64,000 nt of DNA from Tipula vernalis (taxonomy: Eukaryota > Arthropoda > Insecta > Diptera > Tipulidae). Each line of letters starts with the position of its first letter. Position 1 is the stretch's first letter. A program made the position numbers and the translations under genes. Positions 34,701-48,883 of the stretch are shown here, in pieces. The notes below the pieces were generated by a model. That model was not told where the DNA came from, did no database searches, and was given only the letters and a program-made list of their open reading frames with translations. Location: contig OY282558.1 in NCBI GenBank assembly GCA_958295665.1, positions 33,191,045 through 33,255,044 of the forward strand, given 5' to 3'.

Positions 34701-37700
34701 ATACCTTAAATGATAGGTCACGAGACCTGTAATTGCTATACCATACATTTCGTAGAAAGTTCGATTCGAAGAAAATCACCTTACTATAGCTCAGCCGATT
34801 CAGAGCTGTAAAAATCCGAAATCTGCAATTGTGCTCCGATTACGGTTCTTGATACCTCAAATGATAGGTCTCGGGACTTTTAATTGTTATGCCAAACCGC
34901 ATTAAAATTGGTTGATTATTTCCATACATTTCACAGAAAAATTGATTCGAAGAAAATCACCTTACTATAGCTCAGCCGATTCAGAGCTGTGAAATTCCGA
35001 AATCTGCAATTGTGCTCCGATTGCGGTTCTTGATACCTTAAATGATATGTCACGAGACCTGTAATTGCTATACCATACATTTAGTAGAAAGTTCGATTCG
35101 AAGAAAATCACCTTACTATAGCTCAGCCGATTCAGAGCTGTGAAATTCCGAAATCTGCAATTGTGCTCCGATTGCGGTTCTTGATACCTTAAATGATATG
35201 TCACGAGACCTGTAATTGCTATACCATACATTTAGTAGAAAGTTCGATTCGAAGAAAATCACCTTACTATAGCTCAGCCGATTCAGAGCTGTAAAAATCC
35301 GAAATCTGCAATTGTGCTCCGATTGCGGTTCTTGATACCTTAAATGATAGGTCACGAGACCTGTAATTGCTATACCATACATTTCGTAGAAAGTTCGATT
35401 CGAAGAAAATCACCTTACTATAGCTCAGCCGATTCAGAGCTGTGAAAATCCGAAATCTGCAATTGTGCTCCGATTGCGGTCCTTGATACCTTAAATGATA
35501 GGTAACGGGACTTGTAATTGCTGTACCATAAATTTCGAAGAAAGTTCGATTCGAAGAAAATCACCTTACTATAGCTCAGCCGATTCAGAGCTGTAAAAAT
35601 CCGAAATCTGCAATTGTGCTCTGATTGCGGTTCTTGATACCTCAAATGATAGATCTCGGGACTTGTAATTGTTATGCCAAACCGCATTAAAATTGGTTGA
35701 TTATTTCCATACATTTCACAGAAAAATCGATTCGAAGAAAATCACCTTACTATAGCTCAGCCGATTCAGAGCTGTGAAATTCCGAAATCTGCAATTGTGA
35801 TCCGATTGCGGTTCTTGATACCTTAAATGATAGGTCACGAGACCTGTAATTGCTATACCATACATTTCGTAGAAAGTTCGATTCGAAGAAAATCACCTTA
35901 CTATAGCTCAGCCGATTCAGAGCTGTAAAAATCCGAAATCTGCAATTGTGCTCCGATTACGGTTCTTGATACCTCAAATGATAGGTCTCGGGACTTTTAA
36001 TTGTTATGCCAAACCGCATTAAAATTGGTTGATTATTTCCATACATTTCACAGAAAAATCGATTCGAAGAAAATCACCTTACTATAGCTCAGCCGATTCA
36101 GAGCTGTGAAATTCCGAAATCTGCAATTGTGCTCCGATTGCGGTTCTTGATACCTTAAATGATATGTCACGAGACCTGTAATTGCTATACCATACATTTA
36201 GTAGAAAGTTCGATTCGAAGAAAATCACCTTACTATAGCTCAGCCGATTCAGAGCTGTGAAATTCCGAAATCTGCAATTGTGCTCCGATTGCGGTTCTTG
36301 ATACCTTAAATGATATGTCACGAGACCTGTAATTGCTATACCATACATTTAGTAGAAAGTTCGATTCGAAGAAAATCACCTTACTATAGCTCAGCCGATT
36401 CAGAGCTGTAAAAATCCGAAATCTGCAATTGTGCTCCGATTGCGGTTCTTGATACCTTAAATGATAGGTCACGAGACCTGTAATTGCTATACCATACATT
36501 TCGTAGAAAGTTCGATTCGAAGAAAATCACCTTACTATAGCTCAGCCGATTCAGAGCTGTGAAAATCCGAAATCTGCAATTGTGCTCCGATTGCGGTCCT
36601 TGATACCTTAAATGATAGGTAACGGGACTTGTAATTGCTGTACCATAAATTTCGAAGAAAGTTCGATTCGAAGAAAATCACCTTACTATAGCTCAGCCGA
36701 TTCAGAGCTGTGAAATTCCGAAATCTGCAATTGTGATCCGATTGCGGTTCTTGATACCTTAAATGATAGGTCACGAGACCTGTAATTGCTATACCATACA
36801 TTTCGTAGAAAGTTCGATTCGAAGAAAATCACCTTACTATAGCTCAGCCGATTCAGAGCTGTAAAAATCCGAAATCTGCAATTGTGCTCCGATTACGGTT
36901 CTTGATACCTCAAATGATAGGTCTCGGGACTTGTAATTGTTATGCCAAACCGCATTAAAATTGGTTGATAATTTCCATACATTTCACAGAAAAATCGATT
37001 CGAAGAAAATCACCTTACTATAGCTCAGCCGATTCAGAGCTGTGAAATTCCGAAATCTGCAATTGTGATCCGATTGCGGTTCTTGATACCTTAAATGATA
37101 GGTCACGAGACCTGTAATTGCTATACCATACATTTCGTAGAAAGTTCGATTCGAAGAAAATCACCTTACTATAGCTCAGCCGATTCAGAGCTGTAAAAAT
37201 CCGAAATCTGCAATTGTGCTCCGATTACGGTTCTTGATACCTCAAATGATAGGTCTCGGGACTTGTAATTGTTATGCCAAACCGCATTAAAATTGGTTGA
37301 TTATTTCCATACATTTCACAGAAAAATCGATTCGAAGAAAATCACCTTACTATAGCTCAGCCGATTCAGAGCTGTGAAATTCCGAAATCTGCAATTGTGC
37401 TCCGATTGCGGTTCTTGATACCTTAAATGATATGTCACGAGACCTGTAATTGCTATACCATACATTTAGTAGAAAGTTCGATTCGAAGAAAATCACCTTA
37501 CTATAGCTCAGCCGATTCAGAGCTGTAAAAATCCGAAATCTGCAATTGTGCTCCGATTGCGGTTCTTGATACCTTAAATGATAGGTCACGAGACCTGTAA
37601 TTGCTATACCATACATTTCGTAGAAAGTTCGATTCGAAGAAAATCACCTTACTATAGCTCAGCCGATTCAGAGCTGTGAAAATCCGAAATCTGCAATTGT

Positions 37701-40700
37701 GCTCCGATTGCGGTCCTTGATACCTTAAATGATAGGTAACGGGACTTGTAATTGCTGTACCATAAATTTCGAAGAAAGTTCGATTCGAAGAAAATCACCT
37801 TACTATAGCTCAGCCGATTCAGAGCTGTAAAAATCCGAAATCTGCAATTGTGCTCTGATTGCGGTTCTTGATACCTCAAATGATAGATCTCGGGACTTGT
37901 AATTGTTATGCCAAACCGCATTAAAATTGGTTGATTATTTCCATACATTTCACAGAAAAATCGATTCGAAGAAAATCACCTTACTATAGCTCAGCCGATT
38001 CAGAGCTGTGAAATTCCGAAATCTGCAATTGTGATCCGATTGCGGTTCTTGATACCTTAAATGATAGGTCACGAGACCTGTAATTGCTATACCATACATT
38101 TCGTAGAAAGTTCGATTCGAAGAAAATCACCTTACTATAGCTCAGCCGATTCAGAGCTGTAAAAATCCGAAATCTGCAATTGTGCTCCGATTACGGTTCT
38201 TGATACCTCAAATGATAGGTCTCGGGACTTTTAATTGTTATGCCAAACCGCATTAAAATTGGTTGATTATTTCCATACATTTCACAGAAAAATCGATTCG
38301 AAGAAAATCACCTTACTATAGCTCAGCCGATTCAGAGCTGTGAAATTCCGAAATCTGCAATTGTGCTCCGATTGCGGTTCTTGATACCTTAAATGATATG
38401 TCACGAGACCTGTAATTGCTATACCATACATTTAGTAGAAAGTTCGATTCGAAGAAAATCACCTTACTATAGCTCAGCCGATTCAGAGCTGTGAAATTCC
38501 GAAATCTGCAATTGTGCTCCGATTGCGGTTCTTGATACCTTAAATGATATGTCACGAGACCTGTAATTGCTATACCATACATTTAGTAGAAAGTTCGATT
38601 CGAAGAAAATCACCTTACTATAGCTCAGCCGATTCAGAGCTGTGAAAATCCGAAATCTGCAATTGTGCTCCGATTGCGGTCCTTGATACCTTAAATGATA
38701 GGTAACGGGACTTGTAATTGCTGTACCATAAATTTCGAAGAAAGTTCGATTCGAAGAAAATCACCTTACTATAGCTCAGCCGATTCAGAGCTGTAAAAAT
38801 CCGAAATCTGCAATTGTGCTCTGATTGCGGTCCTTGATACCTTAAATGATAGGTAACGGGACTTGTAATTGCTGTACCATAAATTTCGTAGAAAGTTCGA
38901 TTCGAAGAAAATCACCTTACTATAGCTCAGCCGATTCAGAGCTGTAAAAATCCGAAATCTGCAATTGTGCTCCGATTACGGTTCTTGATACCTCAAATGA
39001 TAGGTCTCGGGACTTGTAATTGTTATGCCAAACCGCATTAAAATTGGTTGATTATTTCCATACATTTCACAGAAAAATCGATTCGAAGAAAATCACCTTA
39101 CTATAGCTCAGCCGATTCAGAGCTGTGAAATTCCGAAATCTGCAATTGTGCTCCGATTGCGGTTCTTGATACCTTAAATGATAGGTCACGAGACCTGTAA
39201 TTGCTATACCATACATTTCGTAGAAAGTTCGATTCGAAGAAAATCACCTTACTATAGCTCAGCCGATTCAGAGCTGTGAAAATCCGAAATCTGCAATTGT
39301 GCTCCGATTGCGGTCCTTGATACCTTAAATGATAGGTAACGGGACTTGTAATTGCTGTACCATAAATTTCGTAGAAAGTTCGATTCGAAGAAAATCACCT
39401 TACTATAGCTCAGCCGATTCAGAGCTGTGAAAATCCGAAATCTGCAATTGTGCTCTGATTGCGGTCCTTGATACCTTAAATGATAGGTAACGGGACTTGT
39501 AATTGCTGTACCATAAATTTCGTAGAAAGTTCGATTCGAAGAAAATCACCTTACTATAGCTCAGCCGATTCAGAGCTGTAAAAATCCGAAATCTGCAATT
39601 GTGCTCCGATTACGGTTCTTGATACCTCAAATGATAGGTCTCGGGACTTGTAATTGTTATGCCAAACCGCATTAAAATTGGTTGATTATTTCCATACATT
39701 TCACAGAAAAATCGATTCGAAGAAAATCACCTTACTATAGCTCAGCCGATTCAGAGCTGTGAAATTCCGAAATCTGCAATTGTGCTCCGATTGCGGTTCT
39801 TGATACCTTAAATGATATGTCACGAGACCTGTAATTGCTATACCATACATTTAGTAGAAAGTTCGATTCGAAGAAAATCACCTTACTATAGCTCAGCCGA
39901 TTCAGAGCTGTGAAATTCCGAAATCTGCAATTGTGCTCCGATTGCGGTTCTTGATACCTTAAATGATATGTCACGAGACCTGTAATTGCTATACCATACA
40001 TTTAGTAGAAAGTTCGATTCGAAGAAAATCACCTTACTATAGCTCAGCCGATTCAGAGCTGTAAAAATCCGAAATCTGCAATTGTGCTCCGATTGCGGTT
40101 CTTGATACCTTAAATGATAGGTCACGAGACATGTAATTGCTATACCATACATTTCGTAGAAAGTTCGATTCGAAGAAAATCACCTTACTATAGCTCAGCC
40201 GATTCAGAGCTGTGAAAATCCGAAATCTGCAATTGTGCTCCGATTGCGGTCCTTGATACCTTAAATGATAGGTAACGGGACTTGTAATTGCTGTACCATA
40301 AATTTCGAAGAAAGTTCGATTCGAAGAAAATCACCTTACTATAGCTCAGCCGATTCAGAGCTGTAAAAATCCGAAATCTGCAATTGTGCTCTGATTGCGG
40401 TTCTTGATACCTCAAATGATAGATCTCGGGACTTGTAATTGTTATGCCAAACCGCATTAAAATTGGTTGATTATTTCCATACATTTCACAGAAAAATCGA
40501 TTCGAAGAAAATCACCTTACTATAGCTCAGCCGATTCAGAGCTGTGAAATTCCGAAATCTGCAATTGTGATCCGATTGCGGTTCTTGATACCTTAAATGA
40601 TAGGTCACGAGACCTGTAATTGCTATACCATACATTTAGTAGAAAGTTCGATTCGAAGAAAATCACCTTACTATAGCTCAGCCGATTCAGAGCTGTAAAA

Positions 40701-41637
40701 ATCCGAAATCTGCAATTGTGCTCCGATTACGGTTCTTGATACCTCAAATGATAGGTCTCGGGACTTGTAATTGTTATGCCAAACCGCATTAAAATTGGTT
40801 GATTATTTCCATACATTTCACAGAAAAATCGATTCGAAGAAAATCACCTTACCTATAGCTCAGCCGATTCAGAGCTGTGAAATTCCGAAATCTGCAATTG
40901 TGCTCCGATTGCGGTTCTTGATACCTTAAATGATATGTCACGAGACCTGTAATTGCTATACCATACATTTAGTAGAAAGTTCGATTCGAAGAAAATCACC
41001 TTACTATAGCTCAGCCGATTCAGAGCTGTGAAATTCCGAAATCTGCAATTGTGCTCCGATTGCGGTTCTTGATACCTTAAATGATATGTTACGAGACCTG
41101 TAATTGCTATACCATACATTTAGTAGAAAGTTCGATTCGAAGAAAATCACCTTACTATAGCTCAGCCGATTCAGAGCTGTAAAAATCCGAAATCTGCAAT
41201 TGTGCTCCGATTGCGGTTCTTGATACCTTAAATGATAGGTCACGAGACCTGTAATTGCTATACCATACATTTCGTAGAAAGTTCGATTCGAAGAAAATCA
41301 CCTTACTATAGCTCAGCCGATTCAGAGCTGTGAAAATCCGAAATCTGCAATTGTGCTCCGATTGCGGTCCTTGATACCTTAAATGATAGGTAACGGGACT
41401 TGTAATTGCTGTACCATAAATTTCGAAGAAAGTTCGATTCGAAGAAAATCACCTTACTATAGCTCAGCCGATTCAGAGCTGTAAAAATCCGAAATCTGCA
41501 ATTGTGCTCTGATTGCGGTTCTTGATACCTCAAATGATAGATCTCGGGACTTGTAATTGTTATGCCAAACCGCATTAAAATTGGTTGATTATTTCCATAC
41601 ATTTCACAGAAAAATCGATTCGAAGAAAATCACCTTA
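31765..41637 (+). repeat. Satellite block with a 1117-bp higher-order repeat (5 S + 2 L)
   Basis: Seven-monomer units in the order S, L, S, L, S, S, S begin at 31765, 34301, 35418 and 40188, with rearranged or partial units between them. The first S carries GCGGTCCTTGATACC, the first L carries GATAGATCTCGGG, the second S carries GTGATCCG and the second L carries GATTACGG. The second L also carries GACTTTTAATTG near 32341, 34878, 35995 and 38229, positions separated by 2536, 1117 and 2234 bp. Confidence 0.8.
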
Positions 41638-44600
41638 CTATAGCTCAGCCGATTCAGAGCTGTGAAATTCCGAAATCTGCAATTGTGATCCGATTGCGGT
41701 TCTTGATACCTTAAATGATAGGTCACGAGACCTGTAATTGCTATACCATACATTTCGTAGAAAGTTCGATTCGAAGAAAATCACCTTACTATAGCTCAGC
41801 CGATTCAGAGCTGTGAAATTCCGAAATCTGCAATTGTGCTCCGATTGCGGTTCTTGATACCTTAAATGATATGTCACGAGACCTGTAATTGCTATACCAT
41901 ACATTTAGTAGAAAGTTCGATTCGAAGAAAATCACCTTACTATAGCTCAGCCGATTCAGAGCTGTAAAAATCCGAAATCTGCAATTGTGCTCCGATTGCG
42001 GTTCTTGATACCTTAAATGATAGGTCACGAGACCTGTAATTGCTATACCATACATTTCGTAGAAAGTTCGATTCGAAGAAAATCACCTTACTATAGCTCA
42101 GCCGATTCAGAGCTGTGAAATTCCGAAATCTGCAATTGTGCTCCGATTGCGGTTCTTGATACCTTAAATGATATGTCACGAGACCTGTAATTGCTATACC
42201 ATACATTTAGTAGGAAGTTCGATTCGAAGAAAATCACCTTACTATAGCTCAGCCGATTCAGAGCTGTAAAAATCCGAAATCTGCAATTGTGCTCCGATTA
42301 CGGTTCTTGATACCTCAAATGATAGGTCTCGGGACTTGTAATTGTTATGCCAAACCGCATTAAAATTGGTTGATTATTTCCATACATTTCACAGAAAAAT
42401 CGATTCGAAGAAAATCACCTTACTATAGCTCAGCCGATTCAGAGCTGTGAAATTCCGAAATCTGCAATTGTGATCCGATTGCGGTTCTTGATACCTTAAA
42501 TGATAGGTCACGAGACCTGTAATTGCTATACCATACATTTCGTAGAAAGTTCGATTCGAAGAAAATCACCTTACTATAGCTCAGCCGATTCAGAGCTGTG
42601 AAATTCCGAAATCTGCAATTGTGCTCCGATTGCGGTTCTTGATACCTTAAATGATATGTCACGAGACCTGTAATTGCTATACCATACATTTAGTAGAAAG
42701 TTCGATTCGAAGAAAATCACCTTACTATAGCTCAGCCGATTCAGAGCTGTAAAAATCCGAAATCTGCAATTGTGCTCCGATTGCGGTTCTTGATACCTTA
42801 AATGATAGGTCACGAGACCTGTAATTGCTATACCATACATTTCGTAGAAAGTTCGATTCGAAGAAAATCACCTTACTATAGCTCAGCCGATTCAGAGCTG
42901 TGAAAATCCGAAATCTGCAATTGTGCTCCGATTGCGGTCCTTGATACCTTAAATGATAGGTAACGGGACTTGTAATTGCTGTACCATAAATTTCGAAGAA
43001 AGTTCGATTCGAAGAAAATCACCTTACTATAGCTCAGCCGATTCAGAGCTGTAAAAATCCGAAATCTGCAATTGTGCTCTGATTGCGGTTCTTGATACCT
43101 CAAATGATAGATCTCGGGACTTGTAATTGTTATGCCAAACCGCATTAAAATTGGTTGATTATTTCCATACATTTCACAGAAAAATCGATTCGAAGAAAAT
43201 CACCTTACTATAGCTCAGCCGATTCAGAGCTGTGAAATTCCGAAATCTGCAATTGTGATCCGATTGCGGTTCTTGATACCTTAAATGATAGGTCACGAGA
43301 CCTGTAATTGCTATACCATACATTTCGTAGAAAGTTCGATTCGAAGAAAATCACCTTACTATAGCTCAGCCGATTCAGAGCTGTGAAATTCCGAAATCTG
43401 CAATTGTGCTCCGATTGCGGTTCTTGATACCTTAAATGATATGTCACGAGACCTGTAATTGCTATACCATACATTTAGTAGAAAGTTCGATTCGAAGAAA
43501 ATCACCTTACTATAGCTCAGCCGATTCAGAGCTGTAAAAATCCGAAATCTGCAATTGTGCTCCGATTGCGGTTCTTGATACCTTAAATGATAGGTCACGA
43601 GACCTGTAATTGCTATACCATACATTTCGTAGAAAGTTCGATTCGAAGAAAATCACCTTACTATAGCTCAGCCGATTCAGAGCTGTGAAATTCCGAAATC
43701 TGCAATTGTGCTCCGATTGCGGTTCTTGATACCTTAAATGATATGTCACGAGACCTGTAATTGCTATACCATACATTTAGTAGGAAGTTCGATTCGAAGA
43801 AAATCACCTTACTATAGCTCAGCCGATTCAGAGCTGTAAAAATCCGAAATCTGCAATTGTGCTCTGATTGCGGTTCTTGATACCTCAAATGATAGATCTC
43901 GGGACTTGTAATTGTTATGCCAAACCGCATTAAAATTGGTTGATTATTTCCATACATTTCACAGAAAAATCGATTCGAAGAAAATCACCTTACTATAGCT
44001 CAGCCGATTCAGAGCTGTGAAATTCCGAAATCTGCAATTGTGATCCGATTGCGGTTCTTGATACCTTAAATGATAGGTCACGAGACCTGTAATTGCTATA
44101 CCATACATTTCGTAGAAAGTTCGATTCGAAGAAAATCACCTTACTATAGCTCAGCCGATTCAGAGCTGTGAAATTCCGAAATCTGCAATTGTGCTCCGAT
44201 TGCGGTTCTTGATACCTTAAATGATATGTCACGAGACCTGTAATTGCTATACCATACATTTAGTAGAAAGTTCGATTCGAAGAAAATCACCTTACTATAG
44301 CTCAGCCGATTCAGAGCTGTAAAAATCCGAAATCTGCAATTGTGCTCCGATTGCGGTTCTTGATACCTTAAATGATAGGTCACGAGACCTGTAATTGCTA
44401 TACCATACATTTCGTAGAAAGTTCGATTCGAAGAAAATCACCTTACTATAGCTCAGCCGATTCAGAGCTGTGAAATTCCGAAATCTGCAATTGTGCTCCG
44501 ATTGCGGTTCTTGATACCTTAAATGATATGTCACGAGACCTGTAATTGCTATACCATACATTTAGTAGAAAGTTCGATTCGAAGAAAATCACCTTACTAT

Positions 44601-44777
44601 AGCTCAGCCGATTCAGAGCTGTAAAAATCCGAAATCTGCAATTGTGCTCCGATTACGGTTCTTGATACCTCAAATGATATGTCTCGGGACTTGTAATTGT
44701 TATGCCAAACCGCATTAAAATTGGTTGATTATTTCCATACATTTCACAGAAAAATCGATTCGAAGAAAATCACCTTA
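41638..44777 (+). repeat. Satellite block with a 785-bp higher-order repeat (4 S + 1 L), four copies
   Basis: Five-monomer units start at 41638, 42423, 43208 and 43993. Each runs through an S with GTGATCCG, an S with ATATGTCACGAG, an S with AGGTCACGAG, a variable fourth S and one L. A rare TAGTAGGAAGTTCG change occurs at 42211 and again at 43781, exactly two units apart, so pairs of units were copied together. Confidence 0.85.
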
Positions 44778-47700
44778 CCTATAGCTCAGCCGATTCAGAG
44801 CTGTGAAATTCCGAAATCTGCAATTGTGCTCCGATTGCGGTTCTTGATACCTTAAATGATATGTCACGAGACCTGTAATTGCTATACCATACATTTAGTA
44901 GAAAGTTCGATTCGAAGAAAATCACCTTACTATAGCTCAGCCGATTCAGAGCTGTGAAATTCCGAAATCTGCAATTGTGCTCCGATTGCGGTTCTTGATA
45001 CCTTAAATGATATGTCACGAGACCTGTAATTGCTATACCATACATTTAGTAGAAAGTTCGATTCGAAGAAAATCACCTTACTATAGCTCAGCCGATTCAG
45101 AGCTGTAAAAATCCGAAATCTGCAATTGTGCTCCGATTGCGGTTCTTGATACCTTAAATGATAGGTCACGAGACCTGTAATTGCTATACCATACATTTCG
45201 TAGAAAGTTCGATTCGAAGAAAATCACCTTACTATAGCTCAGCCGATTCAGAGCTGTGAAAATCCGAAATCTGCAATTGTGCTCCGATTGCGGTCCTTGA
45301 TACCTTAAATGATAGGTAACGGGACTTGTAATTGCTGTACCATAAATTTCGAAGAAAGTTCGATTCGAAGAAAATCACCTTACTATAGCTCAGCCGATTC
45401 AGAGCTGTAAAAATCCGAAATCTGCAATTGTGCTCTGATTGCGGTTCTTGATACCTCAAATGATAGATCTCGGGACTTGTAATTGTTATGCCAAACCGCA
45501 TTAAAATTGGTTGATTATTTCCATACATTTCACAGAAAAATCGATTCGAAGAAAATCACCTTACTATAGCTCAGCCGATTCAGAGCTGTGAAATTCCGAA
45601 ATCTGCAATTGTGATCCGATTGCGGTTCTTGATACCTTAAATGATAGGTCACGAGACCTGTAATTGCTATACCATACATTTCGTAGAAAGTTCGATTCGA
45701 AGAAAATCACCTTACTATAGCTCAGCCGATTCAGAGCTGTGAAATTCCGAAATCTGCAATTGTGCTCCGATTGCGGTTCTTGATACCTTAAATGATATGT
45801 CACGAGACCTGTAATTGCTATACCATACATTTAGTAGAAAGTTCGATTCGAAGAAAATCACCTTACTATAGCTCAGCCGATTCAGAGCTGTAAAAATCCG
45901 AAATCTGCAATTGTGCTCCGATTGCGGTTCTTGATACCTCAAACGATAGGTCTCGGGACTTGTAATTGTTATGCCAAACCGCATTAAAATTGGTTGATTA
46001 TTTCCATACATTTCACAGAAAAATCGATTCGAAGAAAATCACCTTACTATAGCTCAGCCGACTCAGAGCTGTTAAAATCCGAAATCTGCAATTGTGCTCC
46101 GATTGCGGTTCTTGATACCTTAAATGATAGGTAACGGGACCTGTAATTGCTGTACCATAAATTTCGAAGAAAGTTCGATTCGAAGAAAATCACCTTACTA
46201 TAGCTCAGCCGATTCAGAGCTGTAAAAATCCGAAATCTGCAATTGTGCTCCGATTGCGGTTCTTGATACCTCAAATGATAGGTCTCGGGACTTGTAATTG
46301 TTATGCCAAACCGCATTAAAATTGGTTGATTATTTCCATACATTTCACAGAAAAATCGATTCGAAGAAAATCACCTTACTATAGCTCAGCCGATTCAGAG
46401 CTGTGAAATTCCGAAATCTGCAATTGTGCTCCGATTGCGGTTCTTGATACCTTAAATGATATGTCACGAGACCTGTAATTGCTATACCATACATTTAGTA
46501 GAAAGTTCGATTCGAAGAAAATCACCTTACTATAGCTCAGCCGATTCAGAGCTGTAAAAATCCGAAATCTGCAATTGTGCTCCGATTACGGTTCTTGATA
46601 CCTCAAATGATAGGTCTCGGGACTTGTAATTGTTATGCCAAACCGCATTAAAATTGGTTGATTATTTCCATACATTTCACAGAAAAATCGATTCGAAGAA
46701 AATCACCTTACTATAGCTCAGCCGATTCAGAGCTGTGAAATTCCGAAATCTGCAATTGTGCTCCGATTGCGGTTCTTGATACCTTAAATGATAGGTAACG
46801 GGACCTGTAATTGCTGTACCATAAATTTCGAAGAAAGTTCGATTCGAAGAAAATCACCTTACTATAGCTCAGCCGATTCAGAGCTGTAAAAATCCGAAAT
46901 CTGCAATTGTGCTCCGATTGCGGTTCTTGATACCTCAAATGATAGGTCTCGGGACTTGTAATTGTTATGCAAAACCGCATTAAAATTGGTTGAATATTTC
47001 CATACATTTCACAGAAAAATCGATTCGAAGAAAATCACCTTACTATAGCTCAGCCGATTCAGAGCTGTGAAATTCCGAAATCTGCAATTGTGCTCCGATT
47101 GCGGTTCTTGATACCTTAAATGATATGTCACGAGACCTGTAATTGCTATACCATACATTTAGTAGAAAGTTCGATTCGAAGAAAATCACCTTACTATAGC
47201 TCAGCCGATTCAGAGCTGTAAAAATCCGAAATCTGCAATTGTGCTCCGATTGCGGTTCTTGATACCTCAAATGATAGGTCTCGGGACTTGTAATTGTTAT
47301 GCCAAACCGCATTAAAATTGGTTGATTATTTCCATACATTTCACAGAAAAATCGATTCGAAGAAAATCACCTTACTATAGCTCAGCCGATTCAGAGCTGT
47401 AAAAATCCGAAATCTGCAATTGTGCTCCGATTGCGGTTCTTGATACCTCAAATGATAGGTCTCGGGACTTGTAATTGTTATGCCAAACCGCATTAAAATT
47501 GGTTGATTATTTCCATACATTTCACAGAAAAATCGATTCGAAGAAAATCACCTTACTATAGCTCAGCCGATTCAGAGCTGTGAAAATCCGAAATCTGCAA
47601 TTGTGCTCCGATTGCGGTTCTTGATACCTTAAATGATAGGTCACGAGCCCTGTAATTGCTATACTATACATTTCGTAGAAAGTTCGATTCGAAGAAAATC

Positions 47701-48551
47701 ACCTTACTATAGCTCAGCCGATTCAGAGCTGTAAAAATCCGAAATCTGCAATTGTGCTCCGATTGCGGTTCTTGATACCTCAAATGATAGGTCTCGGGAC
47801 TTGTAATTGTTATGCCAAACCGCATTAAAATTGGTTGATTATTTCCATACATTTCACAGAAAAATCGATTCGAAGAAAATCACCTTACTATAGCTCAGCC
47901 GATTCAGAGCTGTGAAATTCCGAAATCTGCAATTGTGATCCGATTGCGGTTCTTGATACCTTAAATGATAGGTCACGAGCCCTGTAATTGCTATACCATA
48001 CATTTCGTAGAAAGTTCGATTCAAAGAAAATCACCTTACTATAGCTCAGCCGATTCAGAGCTGTAAAAATCCGAAATCTGCAATTGTGCTCCGATTGCGG
48101 TTCTTGATACCTCAAATGATAGGTCTCGGGACTTGTAATTGTTATGCCAAACCGCATTAAAATTGGTTGATTATTTCCATACATTTCACAGAAAAATCGA
48201 TTCGAAGAAAATCACCTTACTATAGCTCAGCCGATTCAGAGCTGTGAAAATCCGAAATCTGCAATTGTGCTCCGATTGCGGTTCTTGATACCTTAAATGA
48301 TAGGTAACGGGACCTGTAATTGCTGTACCATAAATTTCGAAGAAAGTTCGATTCGAAGAAAATCACCTTACTATAGCTCAGCCGATTCAGAGCTGTAAAA
48401 ATCCGAAATCTGCAATTGTGCTCCGATTGCGGTTCTTGATACCTCAAATGATAGGTCTCGGGACTTGTAATTGTTATGCCAAACCGCATTAAAATTGGTT
48501 GATTATTTCCATACATTTCACAGAAAAATCGATTCGAAGAAAATCACCTTA

Positions 48552-48702
48552 CTATAGCTCAGCCGATTCAGAGCTGTGAAATTCCGAAATCTGCAATTGT
48601 GCTCCGATTGCGGTTCTTGATACCTTAAATGATATGTCACGAGACCTGTAATTGCTATACCATACATTTAGTAGAAAGTTCGATTCGAAGAAAATCACCT
48701 TA
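48552..48702 (+). repeat. Representative short satellite monomer (S, 151 bp)
   Basis: It begins CTATAGCTCAGCCGATTCAG. The tRNA-like D arm is at 48556-48575 (stem AGCTC with GAGCT), the A-box-like TAGCTCAGCCGA at 48555-48566 and the degenerate B-box-like GGTTCTTGATACC at 48612-48624. The ATATGTCACGAGACC dyad and the near-palindrome TTCGATTCGAA follow. It lacks the 30-bp block of the long monomer. Confidence 0.9.
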
Positions 48703-48883
48703 CTATAGCTCAGCCGATTCAGAGCTGTAAAAATCCGAAATCTGCAATTGTGCTCCGATTGCGGTTCTTGATACCTCAAATGATAGGTCTCGGGACTTGT
48801 AATTGTTATGCCAAACCGCATTAAAATTGGTTGATTATTTCCATACATTTCACAGAAAAATCGATTCGAAGAAAATCACCTTA
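48703..48883 (+). repeat. Representative long satellite monomer (L, 181 bp)
   Basis: It has the same D-arm and B-box-like region as the short monomer. It differs by AGGTCTCGGGACTTG, by the additional AAACCGCATTAAAATTGG block with the following GATTATTTCC, and by AAATCGATTCGAAG instead of AGTTCGATTCGAAG near its right end. Confidence 0.9.
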
